DNA of 64,000 nt from Kalaharituber pfeilii (taxonomy: Eukaryota > Ascomycota > Pezizomycetes > Pezizales > Pezizaceae). Position numbers and translations under genes: made by a program. The notes below the pieces were generated by a model. That model was not told the origin of the DNA, searched no databases, and saw nothing but the letters and a program-made list of their open reading frames with translations. This document shows, piece after piece, positions 35,178 through 47,219 of the stretch. The stretch spans positions 744,001 through 808,000 of the forward strand of contig WHUZ01000010.1 of assembly GCA_015179045.1 (NCBI GenBank). Reading direction: 5' to 3'. The number at the start of each line of letters is the position of its first letter. The stretch's first letter is position 1.

Positions 35178-35790
35178 TAGTGGTTATCACCTTTGCGTTA
35201 CCGTTAGGTAACCCATGTCAACCCGCTAAGCCCAAATGAGAGGGGGCTCGCTGATGTCCCCCGCGTAACCTACGTTACCGTCACATCCGTAACATCAACA
35301 TGCCTTGCATATTAGAGAAGGCCAAAATTGAACAGGTGGTCATGATAGTAATCGAGACTCATGCCATATCTATGCTACTTAATTCAGATACCAGAGGGGG
35401 GTAGCAGAGCGTGGAGTAACAGCCCATGGGCTTGCTGTGATTGTAGCAGACGTTTGCTGGCTCATGATGGTAGAAACTGGAGAGCTTTCATGCGTAGGCT
35501 TGGGTTGCTCATGAAGTGGTAGACACGTGCTTATGCATATGCATCCATGTGTTGCTGATTTAGGTAAAAGACTGGTCAAAGGCCCCTGTAGTCAGCTAAA
35601 AACCAGCTCGTTACCCAAGGTTATGGTGGTAACGCGACGATTTGGCTACGTGATTATGGTTACGTTGCGTAACGAAAATCGGCTGCCTCATTACGAAATC
35701 AGCAAATCAGAGCATTTGCTTATCATATTACCTCACGTAACAGTTACCCTGATAACCACAATTACCAGCGGGCACATCATTACCCCATCT
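35178..35790. repeat. GTAAC/GTTAC-rich inverted-repeat region
   Basis: The left part (GTGGTTATCACCTTTGCGTTACC) loosely matches the inverse of the right part (TACCTCACGTAACAG..GATAACCACAATTACC). Many GTTAC/GTAAC words sit within 35.2-35.7 kb. It could be a diverged MITE; the ends are not defined. Confidence 0.4.
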
Positions 35791-35929
35791 GTGATAGTAG
35801 ATATCCATTCCAAATTTGGTGATAGTGTCTAAATTTTTAGCCGCGTTGCTATTAGTAGCTATTGTACTTAGGGTCTTGGCAGATGTATTATCTAAGCAAT
35901 GGTTTAAAAATGGTACCCTAAATTTTATT

Positions 35930-36020
35930 ATGTCAGACCTATCCAGACAGCTGACCTAATAAAATCTACCAGACAGCTGACATAATGAATTTGGCGTCTT
36001 TATCCCTATATCCTAGACAC
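35930..36020. mobile_element. MITE family M1 fragment
   Basis: It contains ATTATGTCAG, two CCAGACAGCTGAC words and GACATAATGAATTTGG, matching inverted internal parts of 30683-30990. Confidence 0.45.
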
Positions 36021-36433
36021 AAGTACAATGCCTCTATACATAATTAATATCACAATGATTGCCAGTGTTCTCGTGCCCAGATTGCAAGCAAAAAAGACAA
36101 GTAAAGACTCAGTTTATCATACCTAGTAAGGAGGATACTAACCTTCTCATAAGTCCTGAAATAACCCCCCAGAAATGAGCAGCAATTGTGGAATTAAAGT
36201 ATCCGCATATACTGAATAGCATGAGCAAGCCACCATCAATAAGGGCGATATTGAAAATAATGAAAATCACTAAAATCAACTTGTGTTGAAAGCATTGACA
36301 AATATGGTTCCAAGAGCTTCACACATGCGTGCTAACTTAGCTACAAATCTTGAAGCCGTGAGAAGTGTAAATGAGAGTATCTCCACCAGAGGTCGGTAGG
36401 ATACTGCTGTTTTTTGTGTTTCACTACTATTGT

Positions 36434-36530
36434 AGTGCTGTTCCAAAGGCAGTTCGGGAGGCAGTTCGAGAGGCTATATTGACATGCTGTTCGACGGGCT
36501 CTTCCGGAGGCTGTTCAAGAGGCCGCCAGT
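36434..36530. repeat. short array of GTTCNNGAGGC-type words
   Basis: GCAGTTCGGGAGGCAGTTCGAGAGGCT, then GCTGTTCGACGGGCTCTTCCGGAGGCTGTTCAAGAGGC after a gap: at least five diverged ~12-nt units. The inverse words recur at 36670-36740 (CAGCCTCCAGGACAACTCCCG). Confidence 0.4.
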
Positions 36531-36733
36531 AATGCTGACGTATTCTCATTATTTTCGGCCTTCGCGGTCATACCCAATGCTATGATAATGGTAGGAATAA
36601 TTACGTAGCATGATACCCATATACATATAGATTAATATCAATTAATACCCCAGAATGTAATAGTAGCTCAAAACAGCCTCCAGGACAACTCCCGAAAACG
36701 GCCACCGATACAACGGCCCAGAACAGCTTATCT

Positions 36734-36869
36734 GTAACGGAGGTGGTACGCAGAGATTTACCGTCCGCCAGACACTTGACTAGCGATGCTCGCTAGTCCT
36801 CTGCAAATGCGACTGCGACTCCTTGGCTGTCGCATCACCGACCGCCACACCTACGGTTGCGGTGAACCA
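36734..36869 (+). repeat. hairpin-bearing dispersed repeat R1, copy B
   Basis: Same ordered blocks as 34073-34259. The hairpin here is a 9-bp perfect stem, GACTAGCGA / TCGCTAGTC with a TGC loop. It is followed by CTCTGC, GCGACTGCGACTCC and CTACGGTTGCGGTGAACC. Confidence 0.65.
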
Positions 36870-36989
36870 GTAACATTATCGAATAACTTCAATCTGGAAC
36901 AGCTTATAGAACAGGCCGCAGATAGCCTTCCAGCCCTGAGAGTAGTCTTGGAACCTTAATACCTATCATGTTTCATGATGTAAAGACCC

Positions 36990-37190
36990 AGCTTTATTAC
37001 ATCAGCTGTCTTGATACTTGCGGCATAATGAAATTTAGATAACTATCACGAAATTTAGACTGGTTTCTCATGGAACATCCACAGCCAAGCCTACGGAAAT
37101 ATACTAGCGTATACCGAATACTTGCAACCAGACTACCGAATACTGCATAGCTATAATATACATCGATCCCCTGTCCGGATACGGCTAGTA
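36990..37190. mobile_element. MITE family M1, diverged 3' half
   Basis: ATCAGCTGTCTTGATACTTGCGGCATAATGAAATTTAG, CTATCACGAAATTTAGACTG, then CCGAATACTGCAT and ATCCCCTGTCCGGATAC follow the order of the right half of 30683-30990. Confidence 0.6.
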
Positions 37191-37568
37191 TATTCAATCA
37201 TCCACAGTCTGAAACAAAAACTATGATACAATATCCAAACAAATAACTCAAAAACTACCTTCCCCCTTTGTATCGAAACAAAGAAAAATAAAACAAGTCT
37301 TCAATAGCGGTATTTTCAGATTTAGACTGTCCCTCATATAATGAAACCCCGGCAGACAAAACCAGTTTCATCCACGCTGTAACCCTCTTAACAAAGATCG
37401 GTTTGGTCAGATCAGAAACCGGTTTTTGGGTCATCCACAAAAAATCTACTAAAAATTTATTGCATGCCAGGGCTCCTGAATACTGCATCGAGGCCACATA
37501 TATATGCAGTTGTTGCAAAATATCCGAACTGGGTTTAACTTCACGAGAAAAATGTGACTTATAATAAA

Positions 37569-37794
37569 ACCGGTTTTTTTACCTTGTTTATAAACATGAA
37601 AAAAACCAGTTAAAATTTTTGTATCGAGATGACTAGTCTCGTTACACTGGCTAGGAGATGACTGGTCTCGTTGCACTGGTTACCGGTTTTTTACCTTGTT
37701 TATAAACATGAAAAAAACCAGATAAAATTTTTGTATCGAGATGACTAGTCTCGTTACACTGGCTAGGAGATGACTGGTCTCGTTGCGCTGGTTA
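37569..37794 (+). repeat. two-copy 113-bp tandem duplication
   Basis: Units begin at 37569 and 37682 with ACCGGTTTTTTACC and end with CGTTGCACTGGTT / CGTTGCGCTGGTT. Only a few bases differ. Within each unit GATGACTNGTCTCGTT itself occurs twice. Confidence 0.9.
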
Positions 37795-37938
37795 CCATTA
37801 GGACATGTCTAGTCACGTTACACTGACTAAGATTTTCCGGACTTGATAAAATTCAGAAATCCGGAAAATCCGGCCAGAATTTTGTAATCTGAGTACCGCC
37901 TAGGGGCTTGGCATGAGACTAGAGTAAACTAAAATCAG

Positions 37939-37972
<34 letters not shown>
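37939..37972 (+). repeat. poly(A) tract, 34 nt
   Basis: Uninterrupted A run just before the tandem duplication that starts at 37981. Confidence 0.9.
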
Positions 37973-37974
<2 letters not shown>

Positions 37975-37980
37975 ATTTTT

Positions 37981-38300
37981 AGTATAACAGTCAAGTATAT
38001 GTAAATTAGTTAGACTAAAAAGAACCTAAGTAAACATACTGCATATGAAGGCATAGGTGAGGAGTTTTACCGTCACTCTAACTGCCTTTCGCAACATGTT
38101 TTTTCGTTTCTTTCTTTCTTCATAAGGAAACTTATACATTCTCAGTATAATAGTCAAGAATATGTAAATTAGACTTAAAAAAAAAAAAAAAAAACTTTTC
38201 TTGCTACCTAAGTAAACATACTGTTAATGAAGGCCTAGGTGAGGAGTTTTGCCGTCACCCTAACTGCCTTTCGCAACGTGTTTTTTCCTTTCTTACTTCC
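37981..38300 (+). repeat. two-copy tandem duplication, period about 163 bp
   Basis: Units start at 37981 (AGTATAACAGTCAAG) and 38144 (AGTATAATAGTCAAG). Both continue through ATATGTAAATTAG, CCTAAGTAAACATACTG, AGGTGAGGAGTTTT, AACTGCCTTTCGCAAC and TGTTTTTTC. The second carries an 18-A insertion at 38177..38194. Confidence 0.85.
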
Positions 38301-39244
38301 CCCCCGAATATCAATCCCAAATATATACGGACAAAAACAGAGCGAGATCAGAAAAAGGAAAGTAAGAAGTAAAAAAAGAGAAAGGCGAAATACTTTGTCG
38401 CACTGACGCGAGCTTGAGGTTCTCACTTTTTCATAGTTCTCAGACGAGAAACAACGAAAACAAAAGAAAAGTATGCATATATCCTTCTTCTTTTTCTCCT
38501 TTCTTCTCCGGCATTCTCTCATCAATATCATATGCGCACAATAAGTAGTAGCTTCTCTGTTTTTTTTTTAAAAAAAAAAAACTTTTGTACCTTCCAAAAG
38601 AAAAGATCAGGAACAAAAAAAGACACATAAACGACCATATATGTATCAAAAGAAAAAAAAAAAAGTCCTCACGTCACTCCGATCCAAAGAAAAAGGAAAC
38701 AAATTGGCAACGGCAACGGCAACGGCAAATGCCAACCAAACAAAATTTCAACGCCCATGTACAGAAATGAGAAAAACAAAGAAAAATGAATAAAATCAAG
38801 AAAAAAAAAACATTATGTATATAGCTGTTCAAAAGAGAAAAAAAGGAATTAATTGTTTCCGATATAAAACCAGAGAATAAATCATGCAACTTCCAGGGGT
38901 GTTGTTTTCTGGCTGAGAAAGGTAAAGCAGAAAGTATGACGTCATATGTTTGTTCCGATTGAGAGGAGAAAAATTTGGTGTGAAAGAAATAGGCATTGAT
39001 GGGTTGTGCGGGGTGAGGGCTGCCGGTCGGTTATGCCGATGTGGAGAGATAACCGAGATCCGTGTGATACCTGAGCGAAATTGCGGACGCGCATCGAGGA
39101 GAAGTAGACACGAATGTCCTATTTTGAGATTTTGTTATGCTGTCATCAATTGCATTCAACACGACATCCCTTTCTCCTCGAACTATATTCTGTTCTTCAC
39201 TCCTCCTTCCTCTATTTTCTTTTTCTTTTCATCTTTTGCTCTAC
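38301..39244. other. A-rich 3' flank of the Zn2Cys6 gene
   Basis: Several A-runs and AT-rich DNA; no gene. AACGGC is repeated three times near 38710. Confidence 0.45.
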
Positions 39245-42200
39245 TTACTGCTCAAAACTCTCTCTTCGCTTCGTCCCCCGGCTTTGATGAGAAAATGATT
39301 GATTATGCTTTCGTTGTTGATTTTGTTGTTGCTGAGCATGTTGCTGTGATGATGATAATGACTGCGACATATTGCCCTGCTGCTGATTCTGCCGACGAAG
39401 TATGTCTTCCCTAATCTGTTGGTGATAGGTAAGTTGAGATCTTGCTCCCAAAAAATTGGAGGCCATTGAAAACGCACAAACCGGTCCAGGATCTTCCTCC
39501 TCACAATCCCTATCTTCCGCATCGGCCTCATTCGCCTGGCCAATAACAGGCACCACATTATCCACCTGGTGGTGAGACGGGTGTGTTTGTAATGGAGAAG
39601 GCTGTGGTGCTGCCTGTGGCGGGGCCGGCTGCTGGGAAGTTGAAGGACCAGATTCTGGGCGCTGCGGCGACGAGCCTTGGAGACCACTGAACTTTCCATC
39701 CCCAAGAGACTCGGTGGATGGATATTGCATAGTAACATATGATCGCATTCCCATAACTGTATCTAACGAGGGATCCCACTGCGGATAGTACTGCTCCGGG
39801 TATACTGGAGTATGCTGCCCGTCAGTGGAATGCTGAGCGAAAGAGTCTCGACGACTGAGCGACTCTTCAACGTCAAGACCCTGCATCTGCTGAGGTGTCG
39901 GAAACATCATGCTCGTGGGTGGCATCATTTCTGGATGCTGAGGGTTTTGATAAGAATGTCCCCATGAATTGGGTAGCTCGTCGTACACTGCAAGGTACTC
40001 CAGGTCACCAACTGATAAACCACTTGTTGCAGATTGTGGAAAATCCATAAAGGGGTTACCTTGATACAAGCGGTGAGTATGAGCTTGCTCTACCGTCAGA
40101 TTTGGTAAATACCCACCTTCCTGAGCAACCGCCTCGACGCCTACCATTGGAGACGTGCCTTGCTGGTTGCCCTGGTGGGGTGAACCTTCCGAAGAACCAT
40201 TTCCATTGCTGTGATGATAATAGAAACCAATTTTAGGAGCTGCAGCAGCAAGAAGCTTGGATAAGATGCTCCATGCCCTATTTGCGGACAGGTTATCCTT
40301 GCCCATGATTTTGAGCCAATAGACAACCTTTCTTGCATCGTTGAATAGTGCACTTGCCTGGTTAGGGTTGTGCTCAGCTCGCATAGCGATTTCCACAATG
40401 ATGACGCTGGCAGCGGACACCAGGTAATGGAATAGACCCCACCAGGGCGACACCTTGTATAGACCCACTGGGTGTGGCACATCTGGCAGTAGCTTGATTG
40501 TCTCTCTTGCCGATTCTATGCATGCAAGAGCTGCACTGCGGTTGAACAACTTTGAGCGAGACGACTCATGGGGAATTCGTCCATCAATCCGACACAGGCA
40601 TGGGCGGTTGATGATGATGCGAGTATGGAAGTGTTGGAAAGCCAGAGTCATTCGCTGAGAATAGTGCCATGCACAAGGTCAGCGTCTTATCTCATACTAG
40701 GCATGGTAAGGAACCCTAGTAGGGCGTGAAAGGAAAGTAATACGAGAACGTAGGATAGACATAGTAAGGTGTGGGGGGAGGGGGGGGGCTGCAAACTCAC
40801 TTGCCGGACCAAGTTGTGATCTCTGAGTCGTTTGGCAAAATCAAGCACTGGGGGCAGCTCAGCCTTCCACTGGTTCAATGCTCTGTCGAGATCTGCAATT
40901 TTTGTCTGCACCTCGAGCCAGCTCATCTTCATTGTCTCTGGGCAGTAGAGGGCGTTGAGGGCCTCGACAGCAATGGTAGAAACCTTGGAATACTCGGTGT
41001 AGAACAGGACTGCTGCGGGCATGCTCGGACTAGATGGGAGCGACGCCCTGGAGGGGCCGGAAGCGGGCCCAGGCGGGACACACAGCGCCCGCGGCGAGAG
41101 ATGCGTGCTTGCATCGGCTGCAGCGGTGGCGGGCGCCGCGTCCTTGGACTGGGCTGCGGGCTCCGGCTCGGGCGGCAGCGCCTCGTCCTCCAGCGGCTTG
41201 GGCAGCGGCACCGAGCAGTCCTTCTCCTGGATTGCGGACGGCCGCCCCGTGGTGACCGCCAGGATCTGCTCGAGGCACTTGATGGCGTACCAGATGCGTG
41301 CCCGCATCTCCTTCTCGGTGTCGGAGATGCTGGACGCGTCGGTGCGGAGGTGCAGCCCCAGCGTCTGCGCATAGCGTATCGCCAGCCCCGTGATGTTCCA
41401 CGCCCTGGAGCAGCGGCGGTCAGCGCATGCCGGCGCAAGGTAGGTCTACGGGGGGGGCGGGAGGACGGCGAAGGGGGAGGGGAGGGGAGGGGAGGGGAGG
41501 GGAGGGAGGGGAGGGAGAGGGAAGGGGGTCAGCCACGCACCGGTTCGTCTGGCTCGTCGCCAGCAGATACATGCCCATCAGGCCAGCAACCTGCACCTGC
41601 TGCAGGTCCGCGACCTCGTACACGACGCCGCCGTCGAGCGAGAGCACCCGCGCGCGCGCGAAGAACTGCATGTGGTCGCGCTCGCAGCAGTACTTGTCCC
41701 CCTGCACGAGGTGCGAGTAGACGCCGCCGATGGCGAGGATGGCATTCAGGATGGCCAGCCACCGCTTCGACGACTCGGGCGTGAACGGGAACTTGTAGAA
41801 CGACTCGTACTGCACCATGAACAGCGACCTGAGCACGATGGGCAGGATCGGGTGCATCGTGTCGAAGTAGTCCTTGACCAGCGCGTCCGCAACGTGCTTC
41901 TGCGGCAGCGTGAACGGGTCGATCTGGTCCCCCGCCACGGTCAGGTCCACGTCGTCCATGTGGTACGTCGGCGTCTCTAGCGCCATGTCGGGGCTGAGGA
42001 TGCCGTTGTCGCGCACAATCTCTGCGGGCGTTCCTATCCTCGCGACCGCGCCGCCGCCAGCGCTGCCGCCGCCGGAGGCATCCTCTGCGCCGTCGCGGGA
42101 CAGGTCCTGCGCGGTCTTCGTGAGCCATACCACCTCGCTCGACTTGCCCAGGTATCCCACTTGGGCGCCCTTGCCGTCCACGACATGCGAAAATAGATCC

Positions 42201-43055
42201 TCACTGATGTGGTCGCTCTCGCCGGTCGACCCGGCGTCCGCGGTGATGGAGGCCTCGCCGCCAGCGTCCGGTGGCACTTCGAGCCGCTTCGGCGCTCCTC
42301 CCTTGTCCATGTCAGCGCAACCTCTCGCGGATGTGTCCAGACAGAGGGACGCATACCTTTCCGATCGCCTTCTTTATAGCCAGCTGGGCTGGGCCCTCGA
42401 GCTGTAGGCTGAGCTGCTCCAGCAGCCTCTCGTAGCTCTCCACCTTGTGCTGCAACGTGAGCATCTCACTACAAGACGCATGTTAGCCCGTCGTGATCTC
42501 TCGCGCGTCCCGCCGCCAGCGCCGTCGCGGCCACAGCGGCTGCCAGCAGGCGCAAAAAAGGGCAATTGCGCGGGGTGCCAACTTTTTCGCGCGGTCTCTC
42601 TTGCCGTCGCCGTAGAAGCAGCCGATGCGGAAGTCTTCGCAGTGACGGCATATGGGCCTGGAGTGCACCGCGTGCGACCGTCGTTAGTCCCTGGAGCCCG
42701 TGATAGCTGCGGGTGGAAGCGTGCCGCGACGTACCTCTCTCCGCTGCACTGGTTGCCGCAACAAACAACAAAAACTTAGCATTGTGTCCCCATGACTGCG
42801 TGATCACCCGCGCAGCGGCATGCTCGTCCCCTGCCGCAATGCCTGGTTACCCACCTTTGTCTTTCTCTGCCGACAGGGCTCGCACGCATGTGAGACTCTG
42901 TTCTTCGTATCCTTCCCGCCACTCAGCTCCCGACCGAACCCCGGTCGCCCGTCCCCTTCAGGCTTGTGCAGCCGGGGTATGGCAACCTTCCTGGCCGTGC
43001 CCGGCGCGTTGGTTGGCGAGGCACTACTCATCTGGCTGCGTGAGTCTTCTTCCAT
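39245..43055 (-). CDS. Zn2Cys6 fungal-specific transcription factor
   Basis: Nuclear DNA-binding regulator. Seven exons: 42855..43055, 42735..42748, 42583..42657, 42357..42468, 41541..42301, 40801..41404 and 39245..40654, totalling 3177 nt or 1058 residues with every phase consistent. The binuclear cluster (about residues 56-83) reads ACEPCRQRKTK|CSGER|PICRHCEDFRIGC. Its middle piece comes from a 14-nt exon. A coiled coil (TLQHKVESYERLLEQLSLQL) follows. The fungal_trans middle homology domain spans about 250-800 (VKDYFDTMHPILPIV, NITGLAIRYAQTLGLH, EKEMRARIWYAI). The C-terminus is Gln/His/Ser-rich (QQHAQQQQNQQ), a likely activation region. Exons 5-6 are much richer in GC than the flanking DNA. 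Target genes cannot be inferred. Confidence 0.93.
41454..41526 (+). repeat. polypurine GGGGA tract inside a Zn2Cys6-gene intron
   Basis: About 70 nt of nearly pure G/A on the plus strand, including repeated GGGGAGGGGAGG, within intron 41405..41540. The transcript therefore carries the C/T strand. It could form G-quadruplex or triplex DNA on the non-transcript strand. Confidence 0.75.
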
Positions 43056-43220
43056 GCATGCACTTGCACTCGCAATACACTCAATAAGATAACAGTTAAC
43101 GGAATGGGCAGATGAAACGTTGCAGGATTTTCTGGTATTATGATAGGGTAGTATTAGGGTATCAGTGTGCGCAGAGATAGTTGCGGGTTACGCTGCCCCG
43201 TTGTATAACTGCTTCCGCTG

Positions 43221-43228
43221 GATATATA
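43221..43228 (-). promoter_or_regulatory. TATA-like element of the Zn2Cys6 gene
   Basis: CTATATATC on the minus strand, about 165 nt upstream of the ATG at 43055. Confidence 0.3.
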
Positions 43229-44332
43229 GGCGCTCACGGCTAGTGGACTTTGCGGGTCAGACCTGTTTGGGGATCAGCTGGCGATCAGCACTGGAGCTAC
43301 CCTGGGCAGGGACAAGCCCGCCAAACACACGAGAACATTCGAGACGTCCCCGGAACGTCCACATACCTGTTGCGGCAACTTGCTTCCCCTACGACGCCAC
43401 AGACAACCTGGGCTGGACAGAGATCGCAAATGGAAAGGCGCACGGCGCAAAGGAGGGAGTGGATGTCTAGGGCTGGTTGGCAGCGACTATCTGCGCATCC
43501 ACCGCCTCGCCTCGATGCCCTGCTGTGGGAGAACCTGGCACCGGCGCCGCAGCACTGCACCTGCCTCCGCTGCTCCTGCAATGGCAATGGCAATGGGAGC
43601 TTGGGGGAGGGGCTGCGCCGGCTGGCAATTGCGCAGGCTCGCTGCTCCGGAGTATGGGGGGGATCTGGCTTCGCTTTGGCTCTGGCTTTGGCTTCTTGCG
43701 CTGGACCTCGAGGGGGAGGGCTCGCTGGGAGTATGCTGTGCTGTGCCAGAGCGCTGGTACCTGTGGCCCGCCAAGTAGAACTGCGCCGGGGACGCCACCG
43801 AGTATATATACCTTCTCCGCCGGCGCCGGCGCGTGCGCCCTCTTGCTTGCGGCCGCCGTGCGCCTGTCGCGCCCTCCGCGTGCTCGCCGTCGTCGGCATG
43901 CCTCACTGGCTGCTGGCTTGCGACGGGCGATATGATGCGGGCAGCACGCTCGCTGATTATTTGCATATGCACAGAGTCGAGCACTGACGTAACCAGTGCA
44001 AGCGGACCGGGCTCCTGGCATTACGGCGTGGCCAGGCTGCCAGGTGCGAGCAGCGCAGGCCTCACGCACCCTGCAGATCGCTTGCGGAGGCATCCTTCTC
44101 GCCGGCTTCCAGCACGAGCCGGGCAACGAGGCCATGCTGCTGCCCCGCCGGCCGCTGCGCCGGTCGCGGGGCCGCCCACGGCCACAGGCCCAGCGTCAGA
44201 AAATAAGCAGCATTCGGCATAATTGGCCCATAAATCTGGGGGTGGGCAGTCGGGGGCCGCCGCAGGGTGGAGGCCAGCCCCGACCGCGTCCAGCGCCCCA
44301 GCGCCCAGCAAGCAGGCACGAGACGGCCAGCC

Positions 44333-44365
<33 letters not shown>

Positions 44366-44720
44366 GGTGGCCAGCGCCAGTGCCAGCATCAAGGACGGGG
44401 CTGCACCAGGGCTGGAGCCCCCGGTCTCACCGCGAGAAAAGCCGTGGCAGGGATCCGCAGCCTGTTTTGGCGTCGCTCTCTGCCAAAGCGCGCTTCCGCG
44501 ATGCCAGTGCAGCCGCCGCCTCTGTCTCCTCCCCAAAGTATTTCGCATACGAGATTGTATGGGCATCTACAAATTACCATATCATGTGCGCCACAAAGGG
44601 ATTCGATGCCGACCAACCAACTAGCCCTCTCGCCACCCCCCCCCCCCACAATCACCTCCTATGCTGGTGGCGTCCGCGAAAAGTACGTTATTCGGCAAAA
44701 CTACCACATATCTAAGCTTT
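43229..44720. other. GC-rich intergenic island
   Basis: GC-rich in all frames, so long open frames arise by chance on both strands (for example 43996..44715 plus). None has a domain or splice pattern I can support. The (CAG)n run lies inside. Confidence 0.45.
44334..44363 (+). repeat. (CAG)10 trinucleotide repeat
   Basis: Ten uninterrupted CAG units in GC-rich DNA upstream of the Zn2Cys6 gene. In no frame does it belong to a supported gene. Confidence 0.9.
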
Positions 44721-47118
44721 CTTAAAGCCCCACTTGGAGTTTCCAGAATCTGCTGCCATAGTAACACACGTTTCAACCCAGTGCAACCACAAAAACGCCA
44801 CCCCTAGGCTAAGAATTAACACCATGCAAGATCTGCACCCATCCCCCAAGTAACAAAATTCTGAGCGGCGTAATTTCCTTCCTAAAATCTTGAATATGCT
44901 GGAACGCTCCTGCGTAAAATCACCTGGAAAGTTAGGATGTTTGCTCGTTTGCTTCCCTATGTTCATTGTATCGCTCTCTTTTGTGATCCTGCAACGCTGC
45001 GAGAATACTAAGCCGATTGGAGGGGCAGGGCAAGTGCCCGGCTGTTGCCGGTGCGGCACGAAAGCAACCCATGGCTTGCCACTTGGCTGACCCCACATGT
45101 CTGCAACCACCTCAGATGCTCGATAAAGTATCTGACCTTTCCTTGATTCGTGTTGCCCCCCGCTTTCTCCTGAAGTGTGGTAATCCTTCAGCATCCCAAA
45201 TTCACCGGTAGTCGGCTAACATGGGTGCTGCATCCCCCCTCTCTTTCCTCCTTCTACCCTCCCTTTCCCCTCCACCTAGTTTTGCCTAGCATAATCGTGC
45301 AAAACAATAAACGATCCGCAACTTAAACGTTAAAGAACGTACTCCAGTTGTGAGGCCGAATCCCCAGGTTACCCAATGACGAAATTTTTTGATCTGCTAT
45401 CGACGATCAGTATGAACTGGGAAGAATTAATTCCTCCACTGATCAATTGGGACAGACCCTGATCACCAAAATGCTCACCTATTGTCAAGCTAAACGGCTT
45501 GCCTGACGTCAACATAACTGCGTTGCACGCTGTACCCTGTCAAATCTGGAGGATACCAAGGAGGGATCAGCATAGACAGTTGGTATGCATCCCTTTCGAA
45601 CTGCATATCGAACTGCTTGTCGTCGAAGCATTCAATTGCCTTTGAGGGGGGTCGAAGAAGTCTTGATACCCTCTAACTCTAGAAATCAGCTGCAGCATTG
45701 ACTCAGCTGAGTTGGCTTGTCCACCCATGCCCCAGAAAACACCGTTGGCGATTACGAACCTTTCTGGTTGGTTCGGCAAATTCTTCCCATGCAACGAACC
45801 TTGACGCGATTCCGATAAAAACGTTAACTTATTGCTCAAAGTTGGGCAAGGACGGGGGCAGCATTCAATCTATCCATCACCGGTGGCTCACAAAGATCAA
45901 CGTTGGCTTTAATTCCAAAGCCGACTTTGACCCCGCTGCTCATCGAGACCTTTACTCGAAGCAGTTGCCGTGATCTTTGCCGAACAATACCGATCGCCCC
46001 CAATTGGAAGTTGATGTTCGGGTATAACAAATTGAAACGGTAGGGACGAATGCAACGTCATACACGGTCCTTTCAATTTATGTTGATCAAAGAGAATACG
46101 TCCATATCATTTTGTCGGTCACAGCCTTGCCGAGCATTGATAGTCATGTTGACCTACGTCAATCTCTTGGCTTTTGTTTGGTTGTCTGCAGGTTATACCT
46201 CATGGCTACAGCTGGCTTGCGTGGCCTTTTGCTTCCAGAAATAACCTTTTTTTTTGCTGAGCTTTCCTCCAGGAAGAGATGATCTTCGTCGGTGATCTTG
46301 ATGATCATTTTGACAGAACTCGGTACCATTCAGAATCCTTCAGATTGAGTGCCAGTCTTACTGATAGTTCCGAGGACACGGGGTTTGGCTGAAGTGGGGC
46401 ACCGAGAGGAAGGTGGGTGACATATGACGGTGGATTGCAGCAGATTAACAGCATTCCTCGTCGGTGATGATGAATCCTAGTATAACACTATCATCAGGAG
46501 GCAGATCCTTTCAAAATGAGGCTAAGTTTCAAGGCAATGGGAGGGCATTTCGAGGCTTTCTAGTTGCGGGGAAAAGTCAAGAAGCAGCAAAAATTCTTGT
46601 AGAACAGATTATGGAAAAAGAAAGGAAGATCTAAAAGGAAAATCCCGACCTTTTATACCCAAATGCCTGCATACGAGGCAGTTATGCTATCCGTTGCGGA
46701 TCATTCATTGGGCTCTCCTGCGGCATTTACCGTGGGACAATTCATCATGGTGGGGATAACTGGCGCATGCCGATGGTCTCGTGGGGCTACTGTATGCGGG
46801 GAGAGTGTCGCCAGATGTGGAAAAATGTCAGGAAAGCGAGAGGAGGCGGCTGCGTTTTGTGAGCCGAATCAAACGGGGGTTCAGCCCAGAAAGTGAGAGT
46901 TCAGTGAGCTAGCCAGATGCTGCCATGTGAATGCGACAAAGACATTATGGATCGATTCCCTGACCAATGAAAATCGAGGCACGGATTCTCAGATCCTGGG
47001 TTGATTCGCCGAATCCTGGGCGTATGGGGGTCGCTGTCGAGTAGGCAGACTCGGAGTAAATGCCGTAGCAGACCTTGGGTTCTGGGAGGAAACGCAGCAT
47101 CGTTCTGTAGAGGGGTAT
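44721..47118. other. intergenic, no gene seen
   Basis: Only scattered frames under 110 codons without motifs. Nothing repetitive stands out. Confidence 0.4.
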
Positions 47119-47219
47119 CTGGGGGGAGGGGGGGGGGAGAAGGGAGAGGAGGTGAGGGAGAAGGTAGAGAAGGGAGAGAAAGGAGGAGAGAAGGGAGGGG
47201 GAGAAGGGAAGGGGGGGGG
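47119..47219 (+). repeat. polypurine tract
   Basis: About 100 nt almost entirely G/A (GGGGGAGGGGGGGGGAGAAG, then GAGGAGGTGAGGGAGAAGG and so on), a candidate triplex/G-quadruplex region. Confidence 0.8.

Noticed and set aside
43996..44715. 239-codon frame upstream of the Zn2Cys6 gene
   Set aside because: GC-driven chance ORF including a CAG run; codons show no domain.
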